From Arthrobacter_D sp015752045 (lineage in GTDB: Bacteria > Actinomycetota > Actinomycetes > Actinomycetales > Micrococcaceae): a stretch of 64,000 nucleotides of DNA. Positions 27,928 through 36,974 of this stretch are shown one piece after another; the stretch's first letter is position 1; each line of letters starts with the position of its first letter. The stretch spans positions 9,516 to 73,515 of the forward strand of contig NZ_JADOUS010000012.1 of assembly GCF_015752045.1 (NCBI RefSeq), given 5' to 3'. The position numbers and the translations under genes are program-made. The notes under the pieces are model-generated. The model made no database searches. It was not told the DNA's origin and worked only from the letters and a program-made list of their open reading frames with translations.

Positions 27928-29343
27928 TCAGGCTTCCCGCTGCTTGTGCTTGATCCGGTTGGTGAGTTCGGTGACCTGGTTGAAGATCGCACGGCGTTCG
28001 GCCATGAGCTCGCGGATCTTCCGGTCGGCGTGGATGACGGTGGTGTGGTCGCGCCCTCCGAGTTCCTGTCCGATCTTCGGAAGGGACATGTCGGTCAGCT
28101 CGCGGCAGAGGTACATCGCGATCTGCCGCGCGGTCACCAGAGTCCGAGTGCGCGACTTGCTGCACAGTTCTTCCATGCTGATCTGGAAGTAGTCCGCCGT
28201 CTGCGCCATGATCACCGTCGAGGTGATCTCCTGCGCGCCGTCGGCGGAAATCAGATCCTTCAGGACGATCTCCGCCAGGTTCACGTCAACGGGCTGGCGG
28301 TTCAGGCTGGCGAAGGCCGTCACCCTGATGAGGGCACCCTCGAGCTCGCGGATGTTCGTGGCGATCTTCGAGGCGATGTACTCCAGCACGTCATCGGGCG
28401 CGCTCAGGCTGTCGCTGATCGCCTTCTTCCGGAGGATGGCGATGCGCGTCTCCAGTTCGGGAGGCTGGATATCCGTCAGCAGGCCCCACTCGAAGCGGGA
28501 GCGCATGCGTTCCTCGAATCCGATGAGCTGCTTGGGTGGCAGATCGGAAGTGATGACGACCTGCTTGCTGTGGTTGTGCAGGGCGTTGAAGGTGTGGAAG
28601 AACTCCTCCATGGTCCGGTCCTTGCCGGACAGGAACTGGATGTCATCGATCAGCAGGATGTCCACGTTGCGATAGGTCTGCTTGAAGCTCGAACCCTCGT
28701 CGTCGCGGATCGAATTGATGAAGTCGTTAGTGAACTCCTCGGAATTCACGTAGCGGACACGGATGCCGGTGTAGAGATGCCTGGCGTAGTGGCCGATGGC
28801 GTGCAGCAGATGGGTCTTGCCCAGCCCCGAGTCACCGTAGATGAACAGGGGGTTGTAGGCCTTCGCCGGAGCTTCCGCCACCGCTACAGCAGCCGCATGG
28901 GCGAAGCGGTTCGACGACCCGATGACGAAGGTGTCGAAGATGTACTTCGGATTGAGTCGGCCGAACTCGTGCGAGTTGCTGGGCGGCGTCGGGGATGGTT
29001 TGGCTTCACCCTTCGGCTCCGGGGACGGCTGCGCCGGCGCTTCCTGCTCCGGGACGTCCACGGCGACGGGCGTCAGCTCGGGATCGATGACGAACGCGCA
29101 TTGGATGTCCTCGCGGAACACATCACGCAGCGCCTCGTCGAGGGCCCCCTTCAGTTGGGTCTGCAGCACCTCGCGGGTGAGTTCGTTCGGCACGGCGATG
29201 AGCATCGTGGTGCCGATGAGCCCCTGCGCCTGGGCGAGGACCATGAAGCCGCGCTGGCGGGGCGTGACGCGGTCGTCCTGTTCGAGGGTGCGGATGACTT
29301 TACGCCAGGAGCTCCCGACGTCGTTTACCTCATCTGTACCCAC
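27928..29343 (-). CDS. dnaA: Chromosomal replication initiator protein DnaA
   Basis: The 471-residue initiator binds DnaA boxes and melts oriC. Domain I is at about 1-80, followed by a Pro/Glu-rich domain II linker. The AAA+ domain has Walker A GDSGLGKTHLLHAIG and Walker B ILLIDDIQFL. The C-terminal helix-turn-helix ends with GRDHTTVIHADRKI. The GTG at 29343 was chosen because AGAGGGG lies 6 bases upstream. An in-frame ATG at 29403 would add 20 unconserved residues overlapping DnaA-box sequence. Confidence 0.97.
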   Translation of the reverse strand: MGTDEVNDVGSSWRKVIRTLEQDDRVTPRQRGFMVLAQAQGLIGTTMLIAVPNELTREVLQTQLKGALDEALRDVFREDIQCAFVIDPELTPVAVDVPEQEAPAQPSPEPKGEAKPSPTPPSNSHEFGRLNPKYIFDTFVIGSSNRFAHAAAVAVAEAPAKAYNPLFIYGDSGLGKTHLLHAIGHYARHLYTGIRVRYVNSEEFTNDFINSIRDDEGSSFKQTYRNVDILLIDDIQFLSGKDRTMEEFFHTFNALHNHSKQVVITSDLPPKQLIGFEERMRSRFEWGLLTDIQPPELETRIAILRKKAISDSLSAPDDVLEYIASKIATNIRELEGALIRVTAFASLNRQPVDVNLAEIVLKDLISADGAQEITSTVIMAQTADYFQISMEELCSKSRTRTLVTARQIAMYLCRELTDMSLPKIGQELGGRDHTTVIHADRKIRELMAERRAIFNQVTELTNRIKHKQREA

Positions 29344-29800
29344 GAAGACCCCTCTTGGCTGTGCTTCCAGTCGAAAATGTCCGTCATCCACAGAGTTGTG
29401 CACATGTCGTGGATAAACGGACCAGAGCCAAGACTAGAGGATGAAAAGTGCAGAAGATAGCGGATTGGTGCGGCGTGGGAGCCCTCACAGGGGGTGTGGC
29501 TCATGCCCGTCGGGGGGCGTGTAGGGTGATTTGAGGACGAGTTGTCCACAGGGTGGTGGATCGATCGTCCACAAGCCGTCTGGCGCGAGTTTGACGGCCG
29601 TCAGCGCTGTCCCCTACCGTTGTGTAGTCCAACATGTCTGCATTTCGCATGCCATCACAGATGTTCCCGGGTACTAAGTGGCCTCGGGAGGTGACAGCTC
29701 TCCCGCGAATGTCGGATGTACACCTTCATCGCGTCAGTCTGTTCTTCCCCCTTGTTGCAATGGGCCGGACGCATCTCAAGATCGTTCTGGAGTAACTACA
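29344..29800. promoter_or_regulatory. Divergent dnaA/rpmH regulatory region with DnaA boxes
   Basis: This 457-bp gap separates leftward dnaA from rightward rpmH. It contains a perfect box TTGTCCACA at 29542-29550 and one-mismatch boxes at 29384-29392 (TCATCCACA), 29408-29416 (CGTGGATAA) and 29565-29573 (TCGTCCACA). They suit dnaA autoregulation and may form the second lobe of a bipartite origin. Confidence 0.7.
29591..29620 (+). promoter_or_regulatory. Likely promoter of rpmH
   Basis: TTGACG at 29591-29596 and TACCGT at 29615-29620 are separated by 18 bases and point toward rpmH, about 180 bases downstream. The -35 is near consensus and the -10 is only moderate. Confidence 0.5.
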
Positions 29801-29938
29801 GTGAGCAAGCGGACTTTTCAGCCGAATAACCGCCGTCGTGCCAAGAAGCACGGCTTCCGTCTTCGCATGCGGACCCGCGCTGGTCGTGCCATCCTGTCGG
29901 CGCGCCGCGGCAAGGGCCGTACCGAACTCTCGGCATAA
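29801..29938 (+). CDS. rpmH: 50S ribosomal protein L34
   Basis: This 45-residue, highly basic ribosomal protein begins MSKRTFQPNNRRRAKKHGFR and ends in the usual RRGKGRTELSA. The GTG start has a GGAG site 10 bases upstream. It is the first gene of the rpmH-rnpA-yidD-yidC-jag-rsmG unit. Confidence 0.98.
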   Translation: MSKRTFQPNNRRRAKKHGFRLRMRTRAGRAILSARRGKGRTELSA

Positions 29939-30020
29939 GCGGTTCCTCCCTCGCCATGCATCCTTCGGATGATCGCGTCGGCATGGGTCTCCCTTCCTCG
30001 GCAAGGGACAGGATCTCCCC

Positions 30021-30401
30021 ATGCTCCCGATGATCCACCGGGTGAGAACGGCAGCGGATTTTGCACGTACCGTACGTTCCGGTGCCCGGTCAGGGCGCCG
30101 GAACGTTGTGCTATATGGCGCCAGGACGGTGGACTCCGCCCCCTCGAGGGTCGGGTTCATCGTGGGCAAGAACGTCGGGAACGCGGTCACCCGCAACCTC
30201 GTTAAACGGAGGCTGCGTCATATGTCGGCGGAGTGGGTCGTCGCGAATCCCCGCGGGTACGACGTCGTCGTGCGCGCCCTACCGCCGGCCGCTGACAGCG
30301 ACTGGCCGGCCCTGACCAGGGACTTCGAGAACTGTGTGTCCACGGTCGCGCGGAAGCTGAAGGGCTCGGAACCAGCGGGAAGGCGGGGCGGAGTATCGTG
30401 A
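30021..30401 (+). CDS. rnpA: Ribonuclease P protein component
   Basis: The 126-residue basic protein cofactor of RNase P, needed for 5' maturation of tRNAs, contains the RNR-type motif in NAVTRNLVKRRLRH and the preceding VGFIVGKNVG strand. The N-terminus HRVRTAADFARTVRSG fits the family. Its stop overlaps yidD by 4 bp. Confidence 0.96.
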   Translation: MLPMIHRVRTAADFARTVRSGARSGRRNVVLYGARTVDSAPSRVGFIVGKNVGNAVTRNLVKRRLRHMSAEWVVANPRGYDVVVRALPPAADSDWPALTRDFENCVSTVARKLKGSEPAGRRGGVS

Positions 30402-30760
30402 GTGACGTCGCTCTCCGGGTGCTGGCCTTCGTCGTCGGAATGCCGCGCCTGATGGTGATCGGACTCCTGATTGCGTACCGGAAGGTCATCTCTCCGCTGT
30501 ACGGGCCGGTGTGCCGTTTCTACCCGAGCTGCTCGGCGTATGCGCTCGAGGCGGTGACCGTCCACGGAGTAGTGCGTGGCATCTGGCTCGCGTCGAAGCG
30601 GCTGGTGCGATGCCACCCCTGGAACGACGGCGGCGTGGACCACGTCCCCCCGGGCGGCCGGCGTTTCCGTGAAGGGAACGTGCCAGCGATAGTTGTGTTG
30701 AACCACCCGGTGATTCCGGCCGATGACGAAAGCCGCCCCGCGGCCCGAGGAGCAGACTGA
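30398..30760 (+). CDS. yidD: Membrane protein insertion efficiency factor YidD
   Basis: The 120-residue protein contains the YidD signature YRKVISPLYGPVCRFYPSCS with conserved cysteines and the later RCHPWNDGGVDHVP. YidD assists membrane-protein insertion alongside YidC, the next gene, which starts 2 bp after its stop. The C-terminal 35 residues are a variable polar tail. Confidence 0.95.
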   Translation: MSDVALRVLAFVVGMPRLMVIGLLIAYRKVISPLYGPVCRFYPSCSAYALEAVTVHGVVRGIWLASKRLVRCHPWNDGGVDHVPPGGRRFREGNVPAIVVLNHPVIPADDESRPAARGAD

Positions 30761-30762
30761 TT

Positions 30763-31725
30763 ATGGGTTTTTTTGAGACGATCCTGACACCGTTCAGGTG
30801 GCTCGTGTCGTGGATCATGTTCATGTTCCACGAGGGCTTCACGTTCCTCGGAATGAATCCCGCATCCGGGTGGACCTGGGTGCTGTCGATCATCGGCCTC
30901 GTCGTCGTCATCCGTGCCGCACTCATCCCCGTGTTCGTGAAGCAGATCAAGGCGCAGCGTGGCATGCAGGCGCTCCAGCCGGACCTGCGCAAGCTGCAGC
31001 AGAAGTACAAGGGAAAAACGGACCAGCTCTCGCGCCAGGCGATGACGCAGGAACAGATGGCCCTGTACAAGAAGCACGGGACGAACCCGTTCGCCGCGTG
31101 CCTCCCGATCCTCATCCAGATGCCGTTCTTCTTCGCCCTCTTCACGGTCCTCAACGGGATCTCGCGGGCCAGCGAGGACAACGAGGGGATCGGTGCGCTG
31201 TCGCCGGACTCCGTCCGCGAGTTCGACGACGCGACGATCTTCGGCGCCCCCCTCTCCTCGACGTTCCTCGGCAGCTTCGGCGCCGACGGGAACATCAGCG
31301 TCATCATCCTCTCCGTGATCATGATCATCGCCATGACGGCGTCGCAGTTCATCACGCAGAAGCAGATCATGGCGAAGAACATGTCCGAAGAGGCCATGCA
31401 GAGCCCCTTCATGCGTCAGCAGAAGATCATGCTGTACATCCTCCCGCTGGTGTTCGGTATCGGTGGCATCAACTTTCCGATCGGTGTGCTCGTCTACTGG
31501 ACGACCACCAACGTGTGGACGATGGCGCAGCAGTTCTACGTCATCCGCAAGATGCCCACCCCGGGGTCCCCCGCCGCCAAGGCCCTCGCGGACCGGCGTG
31601 CGAAGAAGGGCCTGCCCATGGTCCCGCTGCTCGGAGAACGGAAGAGCGAGCCGGCCGTCGAGACGGTGCCGGAGCCCCGAAGCCAGCGTGTTCAGCCCCA
31701 GCGCAAGAAGAGGAAGAGGCGATGA
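30763..31725 (+). CDS. yidC: Membrane protein insertase YidC
   Basis: The 320-residue Oxa1/Alb3-family insertase has about five membrane helices, the conserved cytoplasmic charged loop (IKAQRGMQALQPDLRKLQQK), the helix pair around CLPILIQMPFFFALFTVLNG and the late VLVYWTTTNVWTMAQQF. It lacks the large periplasmic domain of Gram-negative YidC. The basic C-terminal tail is ribosome-binding in type. The stop overlaps jag by 4 bp. Confidence 0.96.
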   Translation: MGFFETILTPFRWLVSWIMFMFHEGFTFLGMNPASGWTWVLSIIGLVVVIRAALIPVFVKQIKAQRGMQALQPDLRKLQQKYKGKTDQLSRQAMTQEQMALYKKHGTNPFAACLPILIQMPFFFALFTVLNGISRASEDNEGIGALSPDSVREFDDATIFGAPLSSTFLGSFGADGNISVIILSVIMIIAMTASQFITQKQIMAKNMSEEAMQSPFMRQQKIMLYILPLVFGIGGINFPIGVLVYWTTTNVWTMAQQFYVIRKMPTPGSPAAKALADRRAKKGLPMVPLLGERKSEPAVETVPEPRSQRVQPQRKKRKRR

Positions 31726-32279
31726 CGGTAGACGACGAAGAGCAGATCGCCGGTAACCAGCCGGAGCCCGACGACGACGTCGAGATTCCGTCGACGAGCA
31801 AGGCAACCCGACTCGACGAAGAGGGAGACGTCGCAGCGGACTACCTCGAGGAGTTGCTCGACATCGCGGATATCGACGGGGATATCGACATCGAGGTCCG
31901 CAGCGGCCGGACGTACATCTCGATCGTGTCCGAGGGCACAGCGGACACAGGACTGGGCTCGCTCGTCGGGCGCGACGGCGAAGTGCTGGAAGCCCTGCAG
32001 GAGCTGACGCGCCTCAGTGTGCTGACCGCCACCGACACGCGGTCGCGGCTGGTCCTGGATGTGGATGGCTACCGCGACAGACGCGGGCGTGAACTGACGA
32101 AGATCGCGCAGGACGCCGTCGAGAAGGTCAAGGAATCCGGGGAGGACATGGCGCTCGCGCCGATGTCCGCCTACGAGCGGAAGATCGTGCACGACGTCGT
32201 CGCCGACCTCGGGTTCGTGAGCGAGTCCGAGGGCGAGGGACAAGCGCGGCACATCGTCGTCTCCCCCAGCGATGACTGA
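31722..32279 (+). CDS. jag: Jag/KhpB-like R3H and KH domain RNA-binding protein
   Basis: The 185-residue protein has an acidic N-terminus, a KH-type domain around LVGRDGEVLEALQELTRLSV and a C-terminal R3H domain around LAPMSAYERKIVHDVVADL. Its place after yidC is invariant in Gram-positives. It is thought to bind RNA and affect division and elongation. It lacks the long N-terminal Jag domain, as is usual in actinobacteria. The stop overlaps rsmG by 8 bp. Confidence 0.93.
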   Translation: MTVDDEEQIAGNQPEPDDDVEIPSTSKATRLDEEGDVAADYLEELLDIADIDGDIDIEVRSGRTYISIVSEGTADTGLGSLVGRDGEVLEALQELTRLSVLTATDTRSRLVLDVDGYRDRRGRELTKIAQDAVEKVKESGEDMALAPMSAYERKIVHDVVADLGFVSESEGEGQARHIVVSPSDD

Positions 32280-32940
32280 TCCCGCCCGCAGTGATGCCGG
32301 CGGCCCTGAGCCGACGGCGGAGGAGATGACGGCGGCTTCCGCGGTGTTCGGTGACCGGCTCGGACTCGCCCGCGACTTCGTGGTCCACCTCGCCACGTCG
32401 GGGATCGAGCGTGGGTTGCTCGGTCCGAGGGAAGTGCCTCGCCTCTGGGGGCGTCACGTCCTCAACTGTGCCGTGGTGGCGGAACTCATGGACGCCGATG
32501 CGTCGGTCGTCGATGTCGGGAGCGGGGCAGGCCTTCCCGGTCTGGCGATAGCCATCGCCCGCCCTGATCTCCACCTGGATCTCGTCGAGCCGCTCGAGCG
32601 GCGTGTCACCTGGTTGAAGGAGGTCGTGAACGACCTCGCACTGGAGAATGTGACCGTGCACCGCGCACGCGCGGAGGAGATGGTGGGCACCCTTCACGGT
32701 GACTACGTCACGGCGCGGGCGGTGTCCGCCCTCACCACGCTCGCGGGCTGGACCATCCCCCTGACCAGGCCCGGAGGGCAGGTCCTCGCCATTAAGGGAC
32801 GCAGTGCCGGCGAGGAGATCGACAAGGCCCGCAAGGTCATCCGGAAACTGGGCGGGGGGACGGCGGAGATCGTGACAGCGGGTGCCGACGTCCTCGACGA
32901 GCCCACGACGGTTGTGCGAATCCCCGTCCGTACGGTCTGA
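32272..32940 (+). CDS. rsmG: 16S rRNA (guanine527-N7)-methyltransferase RsmG
   Basis: The 222-residue class I SAM-dependent methyltransferase modifies G527 of 16S rRNA. The SAM-binding motif is VDVGSGAGLPGLAIAIARPD, followed by LVEPLERRVTWL. Loss of rsmG gives low-level streptomycin resistance in other bacteria. It is the last gene of the rpmH unit before parA. Confidence 0.96.
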   Translation: MTDPARSDAGGPEPTAEEMTAASAVFGDRLGLARDFVVHLATSGIERGLLGPREVPRLWGRHVLNCAVVAELMDADASVVDVGSGAGLPGLAIAIARPDLHLDLVEPLERRVTWLKEVVNDLALENVTVHRARAEEMVGTLHGDYVTARAVSALTTLAGWTIPLTRPGGQVLAIKGRSAGEEIDKARKVIRKLGGGTAEIVTAGADVLDEPTTVVRIPVRTV

Positions 32941-33042
32941 GTTCCCCGCCGATCCCCGGGCGGTGCCGTGGTCCCGTGCGGCGCGGGTTATCCCGTTACC
33001 CTTGTAGATAACGACGTCTGGCATGTGAGAGTGAGCTACTGA

Positions 33043-34134
33043 GTGACCATCAAGGACGCCCCCGCGAAGAAATCCGAGCCACGATCGGCTTCAGGATCCC
33101 ATCTCGCCGTTGGATTGCGTGAAATACAACCCGGAGTGTTTTCAGATCCTGCCAACACTGGTGTTGTTTCACGTGAAACCACCGTGGCCACCTCCGACTC
33201 CGTCGGTTCCCCCGCGGCGAAGAAGCTGGTCAAGGGGAAGAGCGTGATGGAGGCGATGGATGACTCATCCCCCCTCGGACGTGAACTTGCGAGCGAGACC
33301 AGGCGCCGCGAGAAACTCCTGGGCAAGGAGCTTCCCCGGCCGAAGAGCACCCGGATCATGACGATCAGCAATCAGAAGGGTGGGGTGGGCAAGACGACGA
33401 CGACGGTCAACATCGCCGCGGCCCTCGCAACCGCCGGACTGCAGGTCCTGGTGATCGACATCGATCCCCAGGGGAACGCATCGACCGCTCTGAACATCGA
33501 TCACCACGCCGACGTTGACTCGATCTACGATGTCCTCATCGACGACGTGCCGCTGGGCGACGTCGTCGCGGCCTGCCCGGATGTCCCTAATCTGATCTGC
33601 GCTCCGGCCACGATCCATCTTGCCGGCGCCGAGATCGAACTGGTCTCCCTCGTCGCGCGCGAGCAGAGGCTTCGGCGGGCTATCGACGTGTACGCCAAGG
33701 AGCGTGAGAAGAAGGGTGAGCCGCGCCTGGACTTCGTCTTCATCGACTGCCCGCCGAGCCTGGGACTGCTGACCGTCAATGCCTTCGTAGCCGCGAAGGA
33801 GGTCCTGATCCCGATCCAGTGCGAGTACTACGCGCTCGAAGGACTGAGCCAGCTCCTGAAGAACATCGAGATGATCCAGAAGCACCTCAACGCCGACCTC
33901 ACAGTCTCGACGATCCTGCTCACCATGTATGACGGGCGGACGAATCTTGCGGCCCAGGTGGCAGCGGAAGTCCGTGAGCACTTCCCCCAGCAGGTGCTGA
34001 AGGCAGTAGTCCCGCGGTCCGTCAGGATCTCCGAGGCCCCGAGCTACCAGCAGACCGTCATGACATATGACCCCTCATCCAGTGGCGCTCTCTCCTATCA
34101 GGAAGCGGCGGCTGAAATCGCCTCGCGGTCCTGA
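33043..34134 (+). CDS. parA: Chromosome partitioning ATPase ParA (Soj)
   Basis: The 363-residue protein has a divergent N-terminal extension of about 105 residues before the Walker-type ATPase. The deviant Walker A is NQKGGVGKTTTTVNIA and Walker B is FVFIDCPPSLGLL. ParA forms a nucleoid-bound ATP gradient that moves ParB-parS complexes. The GTG start has a weak ribosome site. A perfect parS lies within codons for VSRET of the extension, so the sequence is read both as protein and as centromere. Confidence 0.95.
   Translation: MTIKDAPAKKSEPRSASGSHLAVGLREIQPGVFSDPANTGVVSRETTVATSDSVGSPAAKKLVKGKSVMEAMDDSSPLGRELASETRRREKLLGKELPRPKSTRIMTISNQKGGVGKTTTTVNIAAALATAGLQVLVIDIDPQGNASTALNIDHHADVDSIYDVLIDDVPLGDVVAACPDVPNLICAPATIHLAGAEIELVSLVAREQRLRRAIDVYAKEREKKGEPRLDFVFIDCPPSLGLLTVNAFVAAKEVLIPIQCEYYALEGLSQLLKNIEMIQKHLNADLTVSTILLTMYDGRTNLAAQVAAEVREHFPQQVLKAVVPRSVRISEAPSYQQTVMTYDPSSSGALSYQEAAAEIASRS
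33166..33179. promoter_or_regulatory. parS site 1 (inside parA)
   Basis: The perfect 14-bp palindrome GTTTCACGTGAAAC lies within the 5' part of parA. In frame it encodes VSRET. The flanks T and C make 15 of 16 bases match the canonical parS. Confidence 0.93.
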
Positions 34135-34211
34135 CGACGGGCCGACCATCGGTCCGCTGGACCCGCAAGACGTAGAACCGGAGCCTCGCTCCGAAACGTG
34201 GAAGGAATGAC

Positions 34212-35738
34212 ATGGCGGAGAAGAAGCGTGGCCTGGGCCGGGGGTTAGGCGCTTTGATTCCCAGCGCGCCTGTTGAAGAGGTCCCGGAGCAGGCCGAACC
34301 GGAACGTGTTCCGGAGAAGCGGGAGGTCCGGCGGTCGGACAGTTCAGCCACCTCCCGAAAGCAAGGGGGACGGCCGGTAGACCTCTTCTTCGAGCGTGTC
34401 ACCGAGGACGACGTGGCAGAGCAGCCACGCTCCTATTCGTCGGCCCTGCGAACAGGCATCAACAAGAATGTGCTCGACGCACAAACCAAACGGGTTGCAA
34501 AGGGAACTTCCCGGAAGCCAGCGGGCACCGGCGTCCCCCACAGCGCAGGCAGCAAGTCCACGAGCAATGGGATGCCGACGGCCGCAGGCGGATCCTCCGA
34601 GGGTACGACCCCCGTGGTCGAGGGCGCCCATGCCGATGGGACAAACGACGACACCAGCCCGTCCGTCGGCCTCCCCTCTTCCGGAGAAGGGGAGGACGCA
34701 TCATCCTCGGGCACGACGAAGCGGCAGCCGGACAGCGGTGAGGTCTCCGCTGGAGCCGCAGGCGACGTGACCGTGCATGGACCGGATTCGGCTGTCGACC
34801 GCGGGCCGACGCCTGCGATTGAGGCCCACGCTCCTACACCACGTGTTTCACGTGAAACGGCCAGTGCCTCGGCCCCGCCCAGCACCGGGGAACGGGCGGA
34901 ACCGGCGGATGGGCTCATCGACGTGCCGGGTGCCCGGTTCGCCGAGCTGTCGCTCGACAGCATCCACCCGAACCGCAAGCAGCCACGCGTCGAATTCAAC
35001 GAGGACGAGCTGGCGGAGTTGGTGCACTCGATCCGGGAGATCGGAGTCTTGCAGCCTGTGGTGGTGCGTCCGTCCAAGGAGGAAGGCGACGCTCCCTATG
35101 AACTGGTCATGGGTGAGCGCCGGCTGCGGGCGTCGCGCGAGGCGGGAATGGAGACCATCCCCGCAATCATCCGCTCGACGCTCGACGACGACCTCCTCCG
35201 GGATGCACTTCTGGAGAACCTCCACCGCAGTGCCCTGAACCCCCTGGAAGAGGCCGCAGCCTATCAGCAGCTCCTCGATGACTTCGGTTGTTCCCATGAC
35301 GAACTCGCAGGAAGACTCGGTCGCTCGCGCCCTCAGATCTCCAACACGCTCCGCCTGATGAAACTGCCCCCGCTTGTCCAGCGCCGATTGGCTGCGGGAA
35401 TCCTCTCTGCGGGTCACGCGCGGGCCCTGCTCGGTCTTGCCGATGCTGCTGAAATGGAGAAGCTGGCGCAACGAATCGTCGCTGAGGGGTTGTCCGTCAG
35501 GTCGACCGAGGAGATCGTCGCCCTGAGCGGAGGGCTTCGACGGCCGACCAAAACGGCGACACCGAAGGACGGGGCCCGCCACGAGCGCCTGGACTATCTC
35601 GCCACCTCCCTGTCCGACCGGCTCGATACAAACGTGAAGATCACACTCGGCGCGAAGAAGGGCCGTGTGAGTATCGAGTTCGCGAGCGTCGACGACCTCA
35701 ATAGGATCATCGGAGTCTTGTCTCCTTCCAAGGACTGA
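34212..35738 (+). CDS. parB: Chromosome partitioning protein ParB (Spo0J)
   Basis: The 508-residue CTP-dependent clamp binds parS and spreads along DNA. It opens with the usual MAEKKRGLGRGLGALIPSAP. An unusually long low-complexity region follows to about residue 238. The ParB/Srx CTPase domain comes next (PRVEFNEDELAELV, GERRLRASREAGM, ENLHRSALNPLEEAAAYQQL), then the helix-turn-helix parS-binding domain (LAGRLGRSRPQISNTLRLM) and a C-terminal dimerisation domain. Typical ParB proteins are about 300-380 residues. The ATG follows GGAAGG, and a parS site is embedded in the linker. Confidence 0.95.
   Translation: MAEKKRGLGRGLGALIPSAPVEEVPEQAEPERVPEKREVRRSDSSATSRKQGGRPVDLFFERVTEDDVAEQPRSYSSALRTGINKNVLDAQTKRVAKGTSRKPAGTGVPHSAGSKSTSNGMPTAAGGSSEGTTPVVEGAHADGTNDDTSPSVGLPSSGEGEDASSSGTTKRQPDSGEVSAGAAGDVTVHGPDSAVDRGPTPAIEAHAPTPRVSRETASASAPPSTGERAEPADGLIDVPGARFAELSLDSIHPNRKQPRVEFNEDELAELVHSIREIGVLQPVVVRPSKEEGDAPYELVMGERRLRASREAGMETIPAIIRSTLDDDLLRDALLENLHRSALNPLEEAAAYQQLLDDFGCSHDELAGRLGRSRPQISNTLRLMKLPPLVQRRLAAGILSAGHARALLGLADAAEMEKLAQRIVAEGLSVRSTEEIVALSGGLRRPTKTATPKDGARHERLDYLATSLSDRLDTNVKITLGAKKGRVSIEFASVDDLNRIIGVLSPSKD
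34845..34858. promoter_or_regulatory. parS site 2 (inside parB)
   Basis: The perfect palindrome GTTTCACGTGAAAC lies in the linker-coding part of parB. It is again in the frame that encodes VSRET, the same peptide as parS site 1 in parA. Confidence 0.93.
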
Positions 35739-35756
35739 CGGAAGGCTTGGCGCTCG

Positions 35757-35770
35757 GTTTCACGTGAAAC
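35757..35770. promoter_or_regulatory. parS site 3
   Basis: GTTTCACGTGAAAC, perfect, 18 bases after the parB stop codon. It is the first site of the gene-free stretch. Confidence 0.93.
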
Positions 35771-36120
35771 GCTCGACCCGGTCGAAAGTAACGACCGTGG
35801 CCGGGATCGTCGTCGCCATGGAATTGTGTACTTGGCGCTGGGGGAGATCCACAGGCAAGGTCCTCCGGTCCCCTTGGATCCTTCATGTAATCACCAAGGG
35901 CGTTGCATTTTCGGCCGCAAAACCCCCCCCGCCATGAGGGGCGGTGTGGACCGAAGCCCAGGACGTCCGTGCGCCGGGGCCTCAGACGGACATCGGGAGT
36001 GCCATGGCCACCTCGATGTGCGTACATTTCCGTTCGGTACGCGGCCCCCAGGACCGCTGCGCTGCCTGTTTTCCAGGTCCTGCTTCGAAACACCAGACAA
36101 TCACCCGTGTTCGGAATGCA

Positions 36121-36134
36121 GTTTCACGTGAAAC
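36121..36134. promoter_or_regulatory. parS site 4
   Basis: GTTTCACGTGAAAC, perfect core, flanked by A on both sides (AGTTTCACGTGAAACA). It lies 364 bp after site 3. Confidence 0.93.
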
Positions 36135-36664
36135 ATCGCGGTTCCTTGCAGGGCTCTGTCGATCACATACACGACGGCCAGAATGTTCCGCCGCTCCTGC
36201 CTGAGTCCATAGCCCCTCATCACTTCTCTGCCCACACGCCGCAGGCGGGCAGTCGGTTCGGATCAGTTCCATCAGTTCGGGGGAACCAGCGGTGGTCGGA
36301 CGGGAGCGAATCTCCTCCGCTCGGGCTCGGGGCACTGACTGCTGCTGCCACTCCACCTGCTGCCTCCCCTCACGTTCCATCCTCGTGATGCTCCGCAGCC
36401 GATTCCTGTTCGGTGAGCCATGCCAACATCAGCGTGGCCGATGTCAGTAGAGAAAACTGACGTCCGGTTGTGTCTGGCCGGTATGGTCCGTGGCCTAGCT
36501 GTGTGTGCAGAACGAGCCCAGCGCTTCATTGCAACAAGTTCGGTTGCACCTACGTCGGATGATGCAGGTGACGAGTCGGCGCACCTCGTCGGATCGATGG
36601 TTCACGCTCCAAGGCGCGGCGCGGTGAGGCGAGCACAGTGCGCCCCGAGGGTCCACGCGCGGAC

Positions 36665-36678
36665 GTTTCACGTGAAAC
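36665..36678. promoter_or_regulatory. parS site 5
   Basis: GTTTCACGTGAAAC, perfect core, 544 bp after site 4. Confidence 0.93.
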
Positions 36679-36914
36679 CTGGTCCTTGGGCCTCACGGGT
36701 CCCTCCCCCTTCGGTCGTCGGTCGGCATCGCCCGAGGACGCGCGGGGCGCGTGGATGCACGCGGAGGCGCAGGGCATCCGATGCTGTGGGCCGAGTAATT
36801 CCCTCGGTCCAGAGAGTGGCCCGCGGTGCTGCTGGTGTGGTGCTGAGGGCGGGGTGGAATTCCTGAACCGTGCAGCGAGGCAGGTGGAGCTAATCGCCTG
36901 GCGTACAGAGCGAC

Positions 36915-36974
36915 AGTGGCAGTGACGTTGAAAGTGACTGTAAAAGTGACAGGCAGAGTGACAGTGACAGTGAA
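36915..36974 (+). repeat. Phased hexamer array based on AGTGAC
   Basis: Ten consecutive hexamers fit one register. Five are exactly AGTGAC (starting at 36921, 36933, 36945, 36957 and 36963), with AGTGGC at 36915 and AGTGAA at 36969. Three unrelated hexamers alternate with the repeats, giving a 12-bp period over part of the array. It lies 236 bp from parS site 5. Confidence 0.75.
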
